From Anaerobacillus alkalidiazotrophicus (GTDB lineage Bacteria > Bacillota > Bacilli > Bacillales_H > Anaerobacillaceae), in NCBI RefSeq assembly GCF_001866055.1, contig NZ_MLQS01000018.1, forward strand, positions 2,502-66,501: a stretch of 64,000 bases of DNA. The letters run 5' to 3'. Each line of letters starts with the position of its first letter. The stretch's first letter is position 1. The notes under the pieces are model-generated. The model was not told the origin of the DNA. It did no database searches and worked only from the letters and a program-made list of their open reading frames with translations. The translations under genes and the position numbers were made by a program. Below, one piece after another: positions 28,433-36,706 of this stretch.

Positions 28433-28766
28433 ATAATCAGAATTTATAAATTTCTAATTTGGAAACTGTCTAGCGCAAGCAGCCTACGAGCTCGGTCACT
28501 TCAGGCAAGCAACTGACTTCAATTACCTCTTGAAATCCTTCGTTGATTAGCTTCATGCAGCTTTGCTCCTGCGATTACTCGTCGCACAAAACACTGCTTC
28601 GAGGAAGCTTACTACGAAGCAGTACTTGAAGACGCAGAAGCACGTAAGAAGCCAAAGAGCGGCTTCTGTCAAAGGCCGACCCAGTGAAGCTACTACTTGG
28701 ATTACTTGAGCAAACGGAGTGGCACAGGAGCAGCTGCTCGTGACCAAGGCGCTTGCGCTTTTCTTG
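28433..28766 (+). repeat. Family E intergenic repeat, copy 1 (long form)
   Basis: Begins CAGAATTTATAAATTTCTAA, TTGGAAACTGTCTAGCGC and ends AAGGCGCTTGCGCTTTTCTTG. The GC-richer middle forms long imperfect hairpins. Other copies: 41906-42190, 44153-44236, 51088-51277, 53627-53915 and 56671-56903, plus remnants at 47876-47921 and 59641-59697. The spacer 28767-28998 shows nothing else. Confidence 0.8.
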
Positions 28767-28998
28767 ATAATAATTGTAACAGCGCCTTATTATGTTCTTT
28801 ATAAGCAAATATTATCAAATCTAAACTCACTAATAAACGGTTCACTTGTTCACACTAATTGAAGGTTATAATTATCCGTGCTTTAGTAATTGAGTTGGGG
28901 GTAAATTTCACCTTAATAGTAGGATAAACATTTACAAGTGATTAAAATGAAGTCATCTATTTGATTTGAGATTAAGATAACATCTGAATTTTCTATTA

Positions 28999-29475
28999 TC
29001 ATTTCAACAAGTTCTTAATATCTTCCTTTATTTTTAACGGAGATTTGGTAGGTCCATAACGTTTTACTACATTTCCATTTTTGTTAATTAGAAACTTTGT
29101 GAAATTCCATTTGATTTTAGGAGTCAATATTCCCTTAGTTTCCTTCGTTAAATAGTTAAACAGTGGGTGAGCATTATCTCCTTTAACATCTACTTTTTTA
29201 AAAAGAGTAAAGGTAACTCCAAAGTTCAATTTACATCGTTCTGCCATTTCCTCATTAGTACCAGGTTCCTGGTTCATAAATTGATTACTTGGAAAGCCTA
29301 AAACCTCAAAGTTGTTGTCTTTATATGTATCATATAATTTTTGTAATTCATTAAATTGAGGAGCAAATCCGCATTTAGTTGCAGTATTAACAATTAAGAG
29401 TACTTTGCCTTCATAGTCTGCTAATGACTTATTTTCTCCATTTATCATCAGTGCCGAAAATTTATATATACTCAT
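28999..29475 (-). CDS. Glutathione peroxidase-family thiol peroxidase
   Basis: A 158-residue thioredoxin-fold peroxidase. The peroxidatic cysteine is in NTATKCGFAPQ (about residue 35), followed by FPSNQF with the Gln and KIKWNFTKFLI with the Trp-Asn of the catalytic tetrad. Bacterial members (BsaA/GpoA) usually use thioredoxin and not glutathione. ATG follows GAGAGGATAATAGAC on the minus strand. It is monocistronic. Confidence 0.93.
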   Translation of the reverse strand: MSIYKFSALMINGENKSLADYEGKVLLIVNTATKCGFAPQFNELQKLYDTYKDNNFEVLGFPSNQFMNQEPGTNEEMAERCKLNFGVTFTLFKKVDVKGDNAHPLFNYLTKETKGILTPKIKWNFTKFLINKNGNVVKRYGPTKSPLKIKEDIKNLLK

Positions 29476-29541
29476 GTCTATTATCCTCTCAAAATTGATT
29501 TCTATATTTTAATGGACTTCATAACTCCTTATTCTTGTTTA

Positions 29542-29694
29542 TGGCATTTAAATAATGTAGCTATTGGCAATTAAGGGTATGCACGAAACAATGCATAAGC
29601 ACAGCTTTACACGGAGAGGTGCGGATAAAAATACAGTTAATCGTATTTCCTTAATTGCCATTTCATGCAAAAATTAAATGCCAAATACATTATT
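29542..29694. repeat. Large imperfect inverted repeat
   Basis: TGGCAATTAAGG at 29565-29576 pairs with CCTTAATTGCCA at 29649-29660. Outside it TGGCATTTAA (29542-29551) pairs with TTAAATGCCA (29674-29683), while AATAATGTA and TACATTATT give a competing outer pairing. No ORF. It may be a MITE or a structured RNA. The spacer also holds a D-family fragment. Confidence 0.5.
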
Positions 29695-29870
29695 CTTCCT
29701 AATTATAATACTATATCAAATTACGAGACCTGTTGTGAGGAACTAATCTTGTAAATAGATGTTTGTTTATCGGATTATTCAAATTTGTAATAATAGCACA
29801 CACCTAAAAAATTAATGAAACTTTTAGCAGTTAGTTCCGTATTAATAATTGATATCTTTTCCATATTTTA

Positions 29871-29928
29871 TAAAGCTGAACTTCAGTCAGTTGGGGTCTT
29901 ACTGCCCCTTAAGAGTGGGATAAAAAGA
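29871..29928 (+). repeat. Family D MITE, internally deleted copy
   Basis: Joins the two ends of D directly: AAAGCTGAACTTCAGTCAGT and GGGGTCTTACTGCCCCTTAA with GAGTGGGATAAA. The interior is missing. It ends about 70 bases before the bactofilin-like gene. Confidence 0.7.
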
Positions 29929-30001
29929 CAAACAGATGTGACTTTTTTGACTTCTGGTTGAATCTAAAGAGTAATTGTGAAGTAATTAAGGGGTGAGTTA
30001 A

Positions 30002-30268
30002 TTGAAAATTTTTTTTGGTAAACAAAAAGGTGATATTTTGATTGAAGTAGATTCGATGGTTACAGGCGAAGTAACTGGTGATATAGTCGTTCTGCCGGGA
30101 GCACATTTAGATTTATCAGCATCGGTTGAAGGAAATGTTACTTTGATGAGACATTCAAAAGCATCAATCAGAGGTCCAATTAATGGAAATCTTTATGATG
30201 AAGGGGGAACGATCGAACTTTTTAGTATAGTGAGTGGAGATATTGTAAAAAGTTACGGTATAAAGTAA
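30002..30268 (+). CDS. Small bactofilin-like (polymer-forming) protein
   Basis: An 88-residue protein with the repeating short beta-strand pattern of bactofilins, including VDSMVTGEVTGDIVVLPGAH, LDLSASVEGNVTLMRHSKA and SIRGPINGNLYDEGGTIEL. Bactofilins form right-handed beta-helices that polymerise into cytoskeletal filaments. This one is shorter than classic members. The start is TTG at 30002 after AAGGGGTGAGTTAA. No operon partner is evident. Confidence 0.7.
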   Translation: MKIFFGKQKGDILIEVDSMVTGEVTGDIVVLPGAHLDLSASVEGNVTLMRHSKASIRGPINGNLYDEGGTIELFSIVSGDIVKSYGIK

Positions 30269-30419
30269 CCTGGTTGTCTCGTATGATGAAATGAGGAGGA
30301 TAATTGAGTATCTGTTTACTTTCCACTAAATAATTCTATGCATTAATAATTGATAAACTAATATATTTTTTACTCTATAACTATGAATACTGATATATTT
30401 GATAAAAGATTAACAATCC

Positions 30420-30613
30420 GCCTCTGTAGCTCTAGAAGGGAAGAGCGCCGTAAAACATTGTAGAAACGGGTCGCAAGGCAAGGGTTTCAGAAGCACCGAA
30501 AAGCAAATGAGCTGAGACAGGTGAAATTCCTGTCGGTGAAATTCCGTAGGGAAGCGTGTTCCCCCTAGCCTATGCTTACGTGAGGAGTGCGGGTTCGAAT
30601 CCCGTCAGAGGCA
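30420..30613 (+). ncRNA. tRNA-like RNA with a structured insert of about 120 nt in place of the anticodon loop
   Basis: The 5' part has a 7-nt acceptor strand GCCTCTG (30420-30426), TA, and a D-arm GCTC/GAGC (30429-30432, 30443-30446) with a GG-containing loop. The 3' part has a T-arm GCGGG-TTCGAAT-CCCGT (30589-30605), the acceptor partner CAGAGGC (30606-30612) and discriminator A, with no encoded CCA. CGTA (30449-30452) can pair with TACG (30577-30580) as a short anticodon stem, but no normal 7-nt loop with U33 follows. In between are hairpins GAAAC/GTTTC (30463-30488), GACAGG/CCTGTC (30516-30534), CGG/CCG (30534-30545) and GGGAA/TTCCC (30549-30563). Two loops share TGAAATT. It could be an intron-containing tRNA or a tRNA-like ncRNA. 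I see no group I core. Confidence 0.7.
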
Positions 30614-30699
30614 TCACTTAATGGTATAGAGCATGATGATTATTTCATTATTAGTCTTCTTTAATAAATAGAACAGTATAAAATTAAGGAGGATAGGTT

Positions 30700-30819
30700 A
30701 TGAGCCGAAATAGAGAAAACACTGATTTATTCGATAGAGGTTTTTTTGGGAAACCAGGATGTATGATTTTACTTATCGTAGCTATTATTGCATTTTTTAC
30801 AATTAAGAATCTATTTTAG
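30700..30819 (+). CDS. 39-residue single-pass membrane protein
   Basis: ATG at 30700 follows AAGGAGGATAGGTT, an excellent ribosome binding site. The soluble N-terminus reads MSRNRENTDLFDRGFFGKPG. A single hydrophobic segment (about residues 21-34) and the tail IKNLF follow. It begins 87 bases after the tRNA-like RNA on the same strand and could share its transcript. I do not recognise the family. Confidence 0.6.
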   Translation: MSRNRENTDLFDRGFFGKPGCMILLIVAIIAFFTIKNLF

Positions 30820-30950
30820 TTTTGAGCCAGTAATTATAAGGGACAATTTGAACAAACAAACCATGTGAGTAAACATAGTTAGGTGACACAAGTGTATTTC
30901 CTTTGGTTTTTAGACGTTAGCTAGAAATACTTAGAATTACTTTGACTTTC

Positions 30951-30990
30951 AGGCGCTTCTCCTATAAACCTAGGAGGGCGCCATTTTAAT
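30951..30990 (+). terminator. Hairpin terminator after the 39-residue ORF
   Basis: GGCGC...GCGCC and CTCCTA/TAGGAG form a strong hairpin followed by ATTTTAATG. It probably ends the 30700 unit. Confidence 0.6.
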
Positions 30991-31076
30991 GACAAGAAAA
31001 ATATTTTCTAATAAAGTGTAGTGTTTTTTTATTATGCGTCGTCTATTATTGTGAAGGTGGAAAGGAGGAGAGAGAG

Positions 31077-31622
31077 ATTAGTAGTGATGAAGTGTTGATA
31101 AAGCAAATCCTAGCAGGCAATGATCATGCCTTTCGTTTACTTGTTCAAAAATATCGCAATCATATTTATAAAATTGTTTATTCAGTACTTCGGAATGAAA
31201 AGGATGCAGAAGATGCCGCACAGGAAGCTTTTATAAAAATTTATTCTTCTCTTCCAACATATGAGGGGAAAGGGTTAAAAACGTGGATGACGAGAATTGC
31301 GTTGAATCATTCAATCGATACTAAGCGAAAGCGAGATCGAATGAAAGAAGAAGTAAAAGAAGAAATAAGCTTACAACTTGTAATCTCTAATAATGGAAAT
31401 GTAGAAGAAGATCTATTAAAAAAAGAGAAGAAACTCCAAGTTCAAAAACATATTAATGAATTACCCAAAAATTACCGGGATGTTGTTCAGGGCTTTTACA
31501 TACAAGAAAAAAGTTTTCAACAATTAGCGAGTGAGCAAGGTGTTAAAGAAAAATCAATCGAAGTGAAACTTCATAGAGCTCGAAAGTGGATGAAAGCCCG
31601 TTGGAAGGAGGATGATTTTTAA
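31077..31622 (+). CDS. ECF-type RNA polymerase sigma factor (non-SigY)
   Basis: A sigma factor of about 181 residues. Region 2 contains NHIYKIVYSVLRNEKDAEDA and FIKIYSSLPTYEGKGLKTWM. Region 4 contains ELPKNYRDVVQGFYIQEKSF and KEKSIEVKLHRARKWMKARW. Start choice: the AAAGGAGG at 31061-31068 is ideally spaced for an ATT codon at 31077 (residues ISSDEVLIKQI), while the first conventional start, GTG 31092, is too far from it. The next gene begins directly after the stop and encodes the anti-sigma factor. Confidence 0.88.
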   Translation: MSSDEVLIKQILAGNDHAFRLLVQKYRNHIYKIVYSVLRNEKDAEDAAQEAFIKIYSSLPTYEGKGLKTWMTRIALNHSIDTKRKRDRMKEEVKEEISLQLVISNNGNVEEDLLKKEKKLQVQKHINELPKNYRDVVQGFYIQEKSFQQLASEQGVKEKSIEVKLHRARKWMKARWKEDDF

Positions 31623-32051
31623 ATGGATCATTATTCAAGAAATGACTTAGAGCGATATGCAAAAGGTGAATTAGAGGAAAGACAGCGTTATGAATACGAA
31701 ACTCATCTTTATACATGTGATCATTGTATGTGTACGTACATGTCAGTTTTAGAAGCAATTGAATCGTCTTTACCTGACATCAAAGAAGAAAGTTTATTCA
31801 CTGATCAAATCATGCAAAAAATAAATGAAGATAAAATTGGTAAAGTAGCCAAAAGACCGTTTTACGAGCAAACATTTTTTCATTACATGCTAGCGGCAAC
31901 ACTTACGATCATTTTGATGACTTCAGGAGTATTCCAATCACTTACAGGTTATATCGATGAGGTTCAAAGGACCAGATTATCTGAAGAGACTCCATCGATC
32001 ACAAACAAAATACTAGAAACGACGTATATTCGAATAAATAATGAGGACTAA
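31623..32051 (+). CDS. Zinc-finger anti-sigma factor (ZAS-like)
   Basis: A 142-residue protein. The N-terminal cytoplasmic domain carries the HLYTCDHC motif (H-x3-C-x2-C) typical of zinc-binding anti-sigma domains. One membrane helix lies at about residues 87-105, followed by a short outer tail. It follows the sigma gene with no spacer, so it should hold that sigma factor inactive at the membrane. The signal that releases it is unknown. Confidence 0.85.
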   Translation: MDHYSRNDLERYAKGELEERQRYEYETHLYTCDHCMCTYMSVLEAIESSLPDIKEESLFTDQIMQKINEDKIGKVAKRPFYEQTFFHYMLAATLTIILMTSGVFQSLTGYIDEVQRTRLSEETPSITNKILETTYIRINNED

Positions 32052-32059
32052 GGAGGAAA

Positions 32060-33151
32060 ATGTTAAATATGAAAAATCAAGCAGGACACCCTTTTATAGC
32101 ATTTTTGCTATCAGTCATTCCTGGTGGTGGGCAATTTTATTACGGAAATTCTTTACGTGGAATGTTTTATTTTTTTGCGACGTTTGGCTTTATTGCTTTA
32201 GGAATTGGATTAACGATCATTAGTCATAGCGAAGTTTTTCTATTATTGGCGTTAATTGGGGTTGCTATCTATTTGTTTAGTTTTGTAGATACCATTATTG
32301 TCGGTATGCGAAGACCTCGAACAATGAATCAACAGGAAGGGACAGTCCAAGAAAGTAGTTCTGAATCAGAACGTTTCTTCACAATCGTTCTTTCGTTTAT
32401 CCCGGGAGTTGGCCACTTTCAATTAGGGTTAATGAATCGAGGATTTACATTTTTAACTGCATTTTTAGGCGCAGCGATTATGATCTTTTTTACTTCTATT
32501 ATTTTACGCCAAGGAGCATTTCTTATTTTTATGGCTTTTCTACCTGTTGTTTGGGTATATAGCTTTTTTGATGCTATCCAACATTTAAATAAAAAGCAAC
32601 GTGGAGAAACGCTTGAAGATCGTTCGTTGTTAGAAGATATTGAAAATCGCCGTGAAGATGGTCGTAAAAGTAAATCTATCGCTACACTATTATCGATTTT
32701 CCCTGGTGCAGGACATCTTTATTTAGGCTACCAACAACGTGGTATACAGTTAATGGCAGCATTTTTGTTTTCACTGTATATATTAGATACACTCAGATTA
32801 GGAATTTTCTTGTTTTTAATCCCAATCATATGGTTTTACAGCTTTTTTGATGGGCTTCAAAAAGGAAGCAAACATGTAGAAGGTCCAATTGAAGATACAC
32901 CAATTATTACCTATTTTGTTAATTATCAGCGTTGGATTGGAATTGGCTTAATGGTTTTAGGTTTGTTTTATATGTTTGATCGTGTATTCATTCCATCAAT
33001 CGCACCAAAGCTTATCGACATTTTGAACGTTGATATTCGTCGTTGGTATTACGATTATTTTCAAATTGTCATTGTTTGTATTTTACTCATTGGTGGTGGT
33101 TTTAAATTAATGATTGGTACTAAAAGGAGAAAAGGAAGTGATGTTTCATGA
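32060..33151 (+). CDS. Membrane protein with three tandem TM2-like repeats
   Basis: A 363-residue protein. Three similar units start with FLLSVIPGGGQFYYGNSLRG, VLSFIPGVGHFQLGLMNRG and LLSIFPGAGHLYLGYQQRG, each followed by about two hydrophobic segments and an FFDxxQ/FVDT-type motif. A C-terminal pair of helices follows. The P-G-x-G-x-x-x-x-G pattern is that of TM2/DUF5683-type domains. AAGGAGG is only three bases before ATG 32060. It sits in the sigma/anti-sigma operon, so a role in envelope sensing or response is inferred. Confidence 0.75.
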   Translation: MLNMKNQAGHPFIAFLLSVIPGGGQFYYGNSLRGMFYFFATFGFIALGIGLTIISHSEVFLLLALIGVAIYLFSFVDTIIVGMRRPRTMNQQEGTVQESSSESERFFTIVLSFIPGVGHFQLGLMNRGFTFLTAFLGAAIMIFFTSIILRQGAFLIFMAFLPVVWVYSFFDAIQHLNKKQRGETLEDRSLLEDIENRREDGRKSKSIATLLSIFPGAGHLYLGYQQRGIQLMAAFLFSLYILDTLRLGIFLFLIPIIWFYSFFDGLQKGSKHVEGPIEDTPIITYFVNYQRWIGIGLMVLGLFYMFDRVFIPSIAPKLIDILNVDIRRWYYDYFQIVIVCILLIGGGFKLMIGTKRRKGSDVS

Positions 33152-34044
33152 GAACGTGGCGAGTAGGAACATTTTCAATGGGATTTGCTCTCGTTTTTTT
33201 AGGAGTGTTTCTCCTTTTCTCAAAAGTAATTGGAATGGACGTTCATCAGGTAATGATTTCCTGGTGGCCAGTGATCTTAATTATTTTAGGAATTGAGATC
33301 TTACTTTTTCTTTTCCTGAATAAGAAAGAATCGGCGATTATTAAATATGATTTTTTTAGTATTCTTATTATTGGTATGTTAGGAACGGTTGGAATTGCCT
33401 TTTTTATTTTTAGTTCCGTGGGACTTGTTGACGAAGTAACTGCGGCCATCACTAGCCAAGTTGAGACGCGAAGTTTGCCTGAATTAAGTGAGGTTGTCCC
33501 AACTGAAGTGAGACGAATTGTTGTTGATTCAAGCTGGGAGGAACTTACGATTGAAGGTGCAGAAACAAATGGAATTTCTGTTTTTGGAACCTATCGGCAA
33601 AATGTTTCTCCTCAAAAAGTGAATGTTTCGGATAAGGCGGAAAAATATGTATCACTCAATCAAATCGATGATACATTGTATGTTACGATGAAACGTTTAC
33701 CTCATAAAAATGGATTACATAGTAACTATGCAACGGTTAATGGGACATTGGTTATACCTTCTAATCTTGATCTTGAACTTAGAAGTACTGGCAACAATGT
33801 TGTTTTACGTCCACGTATACAAGAAGCTGATTGGATAATTGAGCGTGCGAATAACGTGATTGTTCATGTTCAGGAAAACGGAGACGTCGCGGTAGAGGCT
33901 TCCCAAATTTCTCATATTTATCATGATCATGTTGAATGGAAATCATCAGAAAGTGAACTTCAAGAAGGTTCATTTACAATTGGCGAAGGGAAAAATAAGA
34001 TTAAAATCTTAAATGCTTATCAGTTGAATGTCTTTACGTTTTAA
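33148..34044 (+). CDS. LiaF-like envelope-stress membrane protein
   Basis: A 298-residue protein. Three N-terminal membrane segments (about residues 7-27, 38-56 and 70-92) with WWPVILIILGIEIL, the hallmark of the DUF5668/LiaF-type N-terminal domain. A C-terminal outer domain of repeated short beta strands resembles DUF4097-type adhesin folds. It overlaps the upstream gene by four bases. LiaF-type proteins restrain envelope-stress signalling in B. subtilis. Here it is tied to an ECF sigma factor and not a two-component system. A terminator follows. Confidence 0.75.
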   Translation: MRTWRVGTFSMGFALVFLGVFLLFSKVIGMDVHQVMISWWPVILIILGIEILLFLFLNKKESAIIKYDFFSILIIGMLGTVGIAFFIFSSVGLVDEVTAAITSQVETRSLPELSEVVPTEVRRIVVDSSWEELTIEGAETNGISVFGTYRQNVSPQKVNVSDKAEKYVSLNQIDDTLYVTMKRLPHKNGLHSNYATVNGTLVIPSNLDLELRSTGNNVVLRPRIQEADWIIERANNVIVHVQENGDVAVEASQISHIYHDHVEWKSSESELQEGSFTIGEGKNKIKILNAYQLNVFTF

Positions 34045-34099
34045 GATGTTCTTAAGTTTATGTATTTCTGATTAATCTAAAAGGTTATTCTTAGCAATG

Positions 34100-34128
34100 T
34101 GGCTGCCTCAATGAGGTAGTCATTTTTT
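34100..34128 (+). terminator. Terminator of the ECF sigma operon
   Basis: TGGCTGCCTC-AAT-GAGGTAGTCA hairpin followed by six T. Confidence 0.85.
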
Positions 34129-34217
34129 GTTACGCTTTATTGAATTTCAGAATTATTTATAAAATGAAAAGACTGAATGGTATAATGACTCATAAAATGG
34201 TTATTGTTGGGGGAATT

Positions 34218-34862
34218 ATGAAGCTAAATCGTACTCAAAAAAATTTTAGAAAACAAATGGCTGCGTTAAAAGATGAGGGTTATAAATTTGAAGATGATCT
34301 TTATAGCACAACTCGGAAAAAGCGGAAAGCAAAAGTACTTGGGATAAGTTCAATTTTGTTATTTTTACTTTTACTATATCCACTCTATGGTATGGTTAAA
34401 TCATCGCTAGATTTTATTACTATAAATAAACACGGTCAAGTAGTTACATATGTTTCAAAAACTTCTGAAATTGACTATAATATCATGCAAGATTTATCTT
34501 TTTTAATAGAATCTAAAAGCTATACAAGTATTGAACTATTAATGCTTTATGAGCAAAAAATATCAATTTCAATTCAAGAGAGTAATAAAATAAGATCTCC
34601 AAAGGAATTAATGAATTATTCTACACTTCTTAACGAAAAGTACGAAAATATATTATCATTAATATTTTTATTGAAAATGAGTAATAAAGCCAATTTTTTT
34701 GATGCAACCCAAATCAATGCTGCATTAGAAGAAATATATCTTCTTAATACAAAAGCTTCATTTAATTTAACTAGTGTATTTGATGAAATTGGCATTATCT
34801 ATACTATTGGTGATCACCACCAAATTATTAGTTATGAATATCAAACATTTTTCAAAAGATAA
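34218..34862 (+). CDS. Hypothetical single-pass membrane protein
   Basis: A 214-residue protein with a basic N-terminus (STTRKKRKAK), one membrane helix at about residues 43-62 and an outer domain of alternating helices without Cys. ATG 34218 follows TTGGGGGAATT, while the open frame extends upstream without a good start. No family recognised. There is no close operon partner. Confidence 0.65.
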   Translation: MKLNRTQKNFRKQMAALKDEGYKFEDDLYSTTRKKRKAKVLGISSILLFLLLLYPLYGMVKSSLDFITINKHGQVVTYVSKTSEIDYNIMQDLSFLIESKSYTSIELLMLYEQKISISIQESNKIRSPKELMNYSTLLNEKYENILSLIFLLKMSNKANFFDATQINAALEEIYLLNTKASFNLTSVFDEIGIIYTIGDHHQIISYEYQTFFKR

Positions 34863-34982
34863 TAAGTATAATGTTAAAACGTAGTAAAGAATTATGACGA
34901 TTTTATTTCGTGTAATAGACACCCAAAAACGACTATTACTTTCATATTATTCAAAGAAAATATAGAGATTTAGGAGTGAGAT

Positions 34983-35783
34983 ATGAAAATATCTATCTAT
35001 CAAATGGACGTTATTGCTGGAAAACCTGAATTGAATAGGGGAAAAGTTAAGGATTGGTTAGAAGTTACATGTAAAAAAGAAAAACCAGATGTTGTTGTGC
35101 TACCTGAAATGTGGACAACCAATTATACATTAAAACATTTAAATAATATAGCTGATCGCGATGGGGAACCTACGACGAGTTTTTTACAACATCTAGCAAA
35201 GACGTACGAGGTAAATATAGTTGGTGGGTCATTTGCCAATAGGAAGGGAGGAAATATTTATAATAGCGCTGTTGTCATTAACCGTCATGGTGAAGTAGTG
35301 TATCGATATGATAAAGTTCATTTAGTTCCGATGCTAGATGAGCACTTGTATCTGACAGGAGGAACGACCTATCATACATTTGATTTAGAAGGACTCAAAG
35401 CAGGTTTGATCATTTGTTATGATTTGAGATTTCCTGAACTTTCTAGGAAACTAGCTGTAGACGGTGCTGAAATTTTATTTATCGTAGCGGAATGGCCAGA
35501 AACTAGAAAATCTCATTGGTTTGCTCTCCAAATTGCTAGAGCAATCGAAAATCAACTTTTTGTTGTCTCGGCAAATTGTGTTGGTCAATACAATGGTATC
35601 TCCTATTGTGGAAATTCAATGGTTATCGATCCATTAGGGGAAGTACTTTATTGTGCCAGTGATAAAAATGAAGAATCGATAACTAAAGAAATCGATATCA
35701 AGCAAGTTAGTGAGATTAGAGAAAAAGTGCCAGTCTTCAAAAGCCGAGTTCCTCATTTATACAAACTGAACACATTGGAGTAG
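34983..35783 (+). CDS. Nitrilase-family carbon-nitrogen hydrolase (omega-amidase/MtnU-like)
   Basis: A 266-residue amidase with the Glu-Lys-Cys triad visible as E42 (LPEMW), K111 (YDKVHLVP) and C145 (IICYDLRFPE). The sequence resembles the B. subtilis MtnU/YkrU group, which hydrolyses the alpha-ketoglutaramate-type product in methionine salvage. No mtn genes are adjacent, so the substrate is not certain. It is monocistronic, with ATG after AGGAGTGAGAT. Confidence 0.88.
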   Translation: MKISIYQMDVIAGKPELNRGKVKDWLEVTCKKEKPDVVVLPEMWTTNYTLKHLNNIADRDGEPTTSFLQHLAKTYEVNIVGGSFANRKGGNIYNSAVVINRHGEVVYRYDKVHLVPMLDEHLYLTGGTTYHTFDLEGLKAGLIICYDLRFPELSRKLAVDGAEILFIVAEWPETRKSHWFALQIARAIENQLFVVSANCVGQYNGISYCGNSMVIDPLGEVLYCASDKNEESITKEIDIKQVSEIREKVPVFKSRVPHLYKLNTLE

Positions 35784-35899
35784 GAAGTAAAGAAGTATCT
35801 GTAAAAATGTAAATTTAAAATGTTTTTTTGACAAGAAATTCCGTTTCAAAGAAAGCCTATAAGGAAATGGGCAAACACTAATTTTGGGAGGCTTAGATA

Positions 35900-36409
35900 A
35901 TGACAGAAAAAGTGAAATTAAGGGCATTTGAACAAGAAGATATTAAACATTTACATAAATGGTATAATAATGCTGAGTCAATTTTCATGGTCGGAAGGAC
36001 GCCTATGACATTCGAAGAAACGGAACAGCTTGTTTTTAACATGAGAAATGCTGGTACGATAATAATGGGAATTGAAAATAATGATGAGGAGTTAGTGGGG
36101 TGGATTCACCTATCTAACATTGTACAAGAACATGGAAGAGCAGAAATTGGTATACTAATGTCGCCTGATTATCGTGGTCACGGTTATGGTAAATCAGCAA
36201 TGAAACAAATGATTGAAATGGGTTTTAATCAGCTCCGCTTAAACAAAATTTATTTAACGACGAGAGGGATAAATGAACGAGCTATAGCACTATATAAAAA
36301 GCTTGGATTTATTTTAGAAGGTTCATTGCGTCAACATAGTTTTATTGATGGAAAGTATGTCGATACGATTTTTATGGGATTACTTTTACAGGACTGGAGG
36401 AATATGTAA
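35900..36409 (+). CDS. GNAT-family N-acetyltransferase (RimL-like)
   Basis: A 169-residue acetyltransferase with the acetyl-CoA loop IGILMSPDYRGHGYGKSAMK (about residues 86-105), then LRLNKIYLTTRGINERAIAL and YKKLGFILEGSLRQH, typical of the RimJ/RimL and SpeG-like groups. Complete, unlike the split relative at 17349-18107. The substrate cannot be predicted. The terminator at 36474-36508 closes the unit. Confidence 0.9.
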   Translation: MTEKVKLRAFEQEDIKHLHKWYNNAESIFMVGRTPMTFEETEQLVFNMRNAGTIIMGIENNDEELVGWIHLSNIVQEHGRAEIGILMSPDYRGHGYGKSAMKQMIEMGFNQLRLNKIYLTTRGINERAIALYKKLGFILEGSLRQHSFIDGKYVDTIFMGLLLQDWRNM

Positions 36410-36473
36410 CTAAACGGAAGCTTATTGACTAGATTGGTATCAATAGAAGAATACGGTAATAAAGATTGCCTGT

Positions 36474-36508
36474 AAACAGTGAGTGATATATAGCCTCACT
36501 GTTTTTTG
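36474..36508 (+). terminator. Terminator after the GNAT gene
   Basis: AAACAGTGAG...CTCACTGTTTTTT hairpin. Confidence 0.85.
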
Positions 36509-36706
36509 GTGTTTGATCAAATTATTTAAGTATTATTTGCGAAATTCTAGTTGCGTTTGTTGAATTGTGTCACATTTTGATATACCATAAAAGTACTATT
36601 TTAGTGTTGGTAAATTTTGTTTGATCACGAGAGTAAAGAGTGAATGACAATGTTGGTTGGATATCTAGATTTAGCGAACTATAAATGATTTGGGGAGATA
36701 AAATAT

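Noticed and set aside
28553..28808. ORFs within family E repeats (also at 53650-53847 and 56792-57023)
   Set aside because: They vary between copies, are interrupted in other copies and lack ribosome binding sites. The repeat is non-coding.
30511..30553. CTGAGA followed by CGTAGGGAAG, as in TPP riboswitches
   Set aside because: The spacing is shorter than in thi-box RNAs, the ACCTGATCT element and GGGG/ACCC helix are missing, and no thiamine gene follows. The segment is better explained as the interior of the tRNA-like RNA.
30453..30576. Group I intron in a tRNA
   Set aside because: Only about 120 nt, with no recognisable P3/P7 core or U-G splice pair. An intron of another type remains possible.
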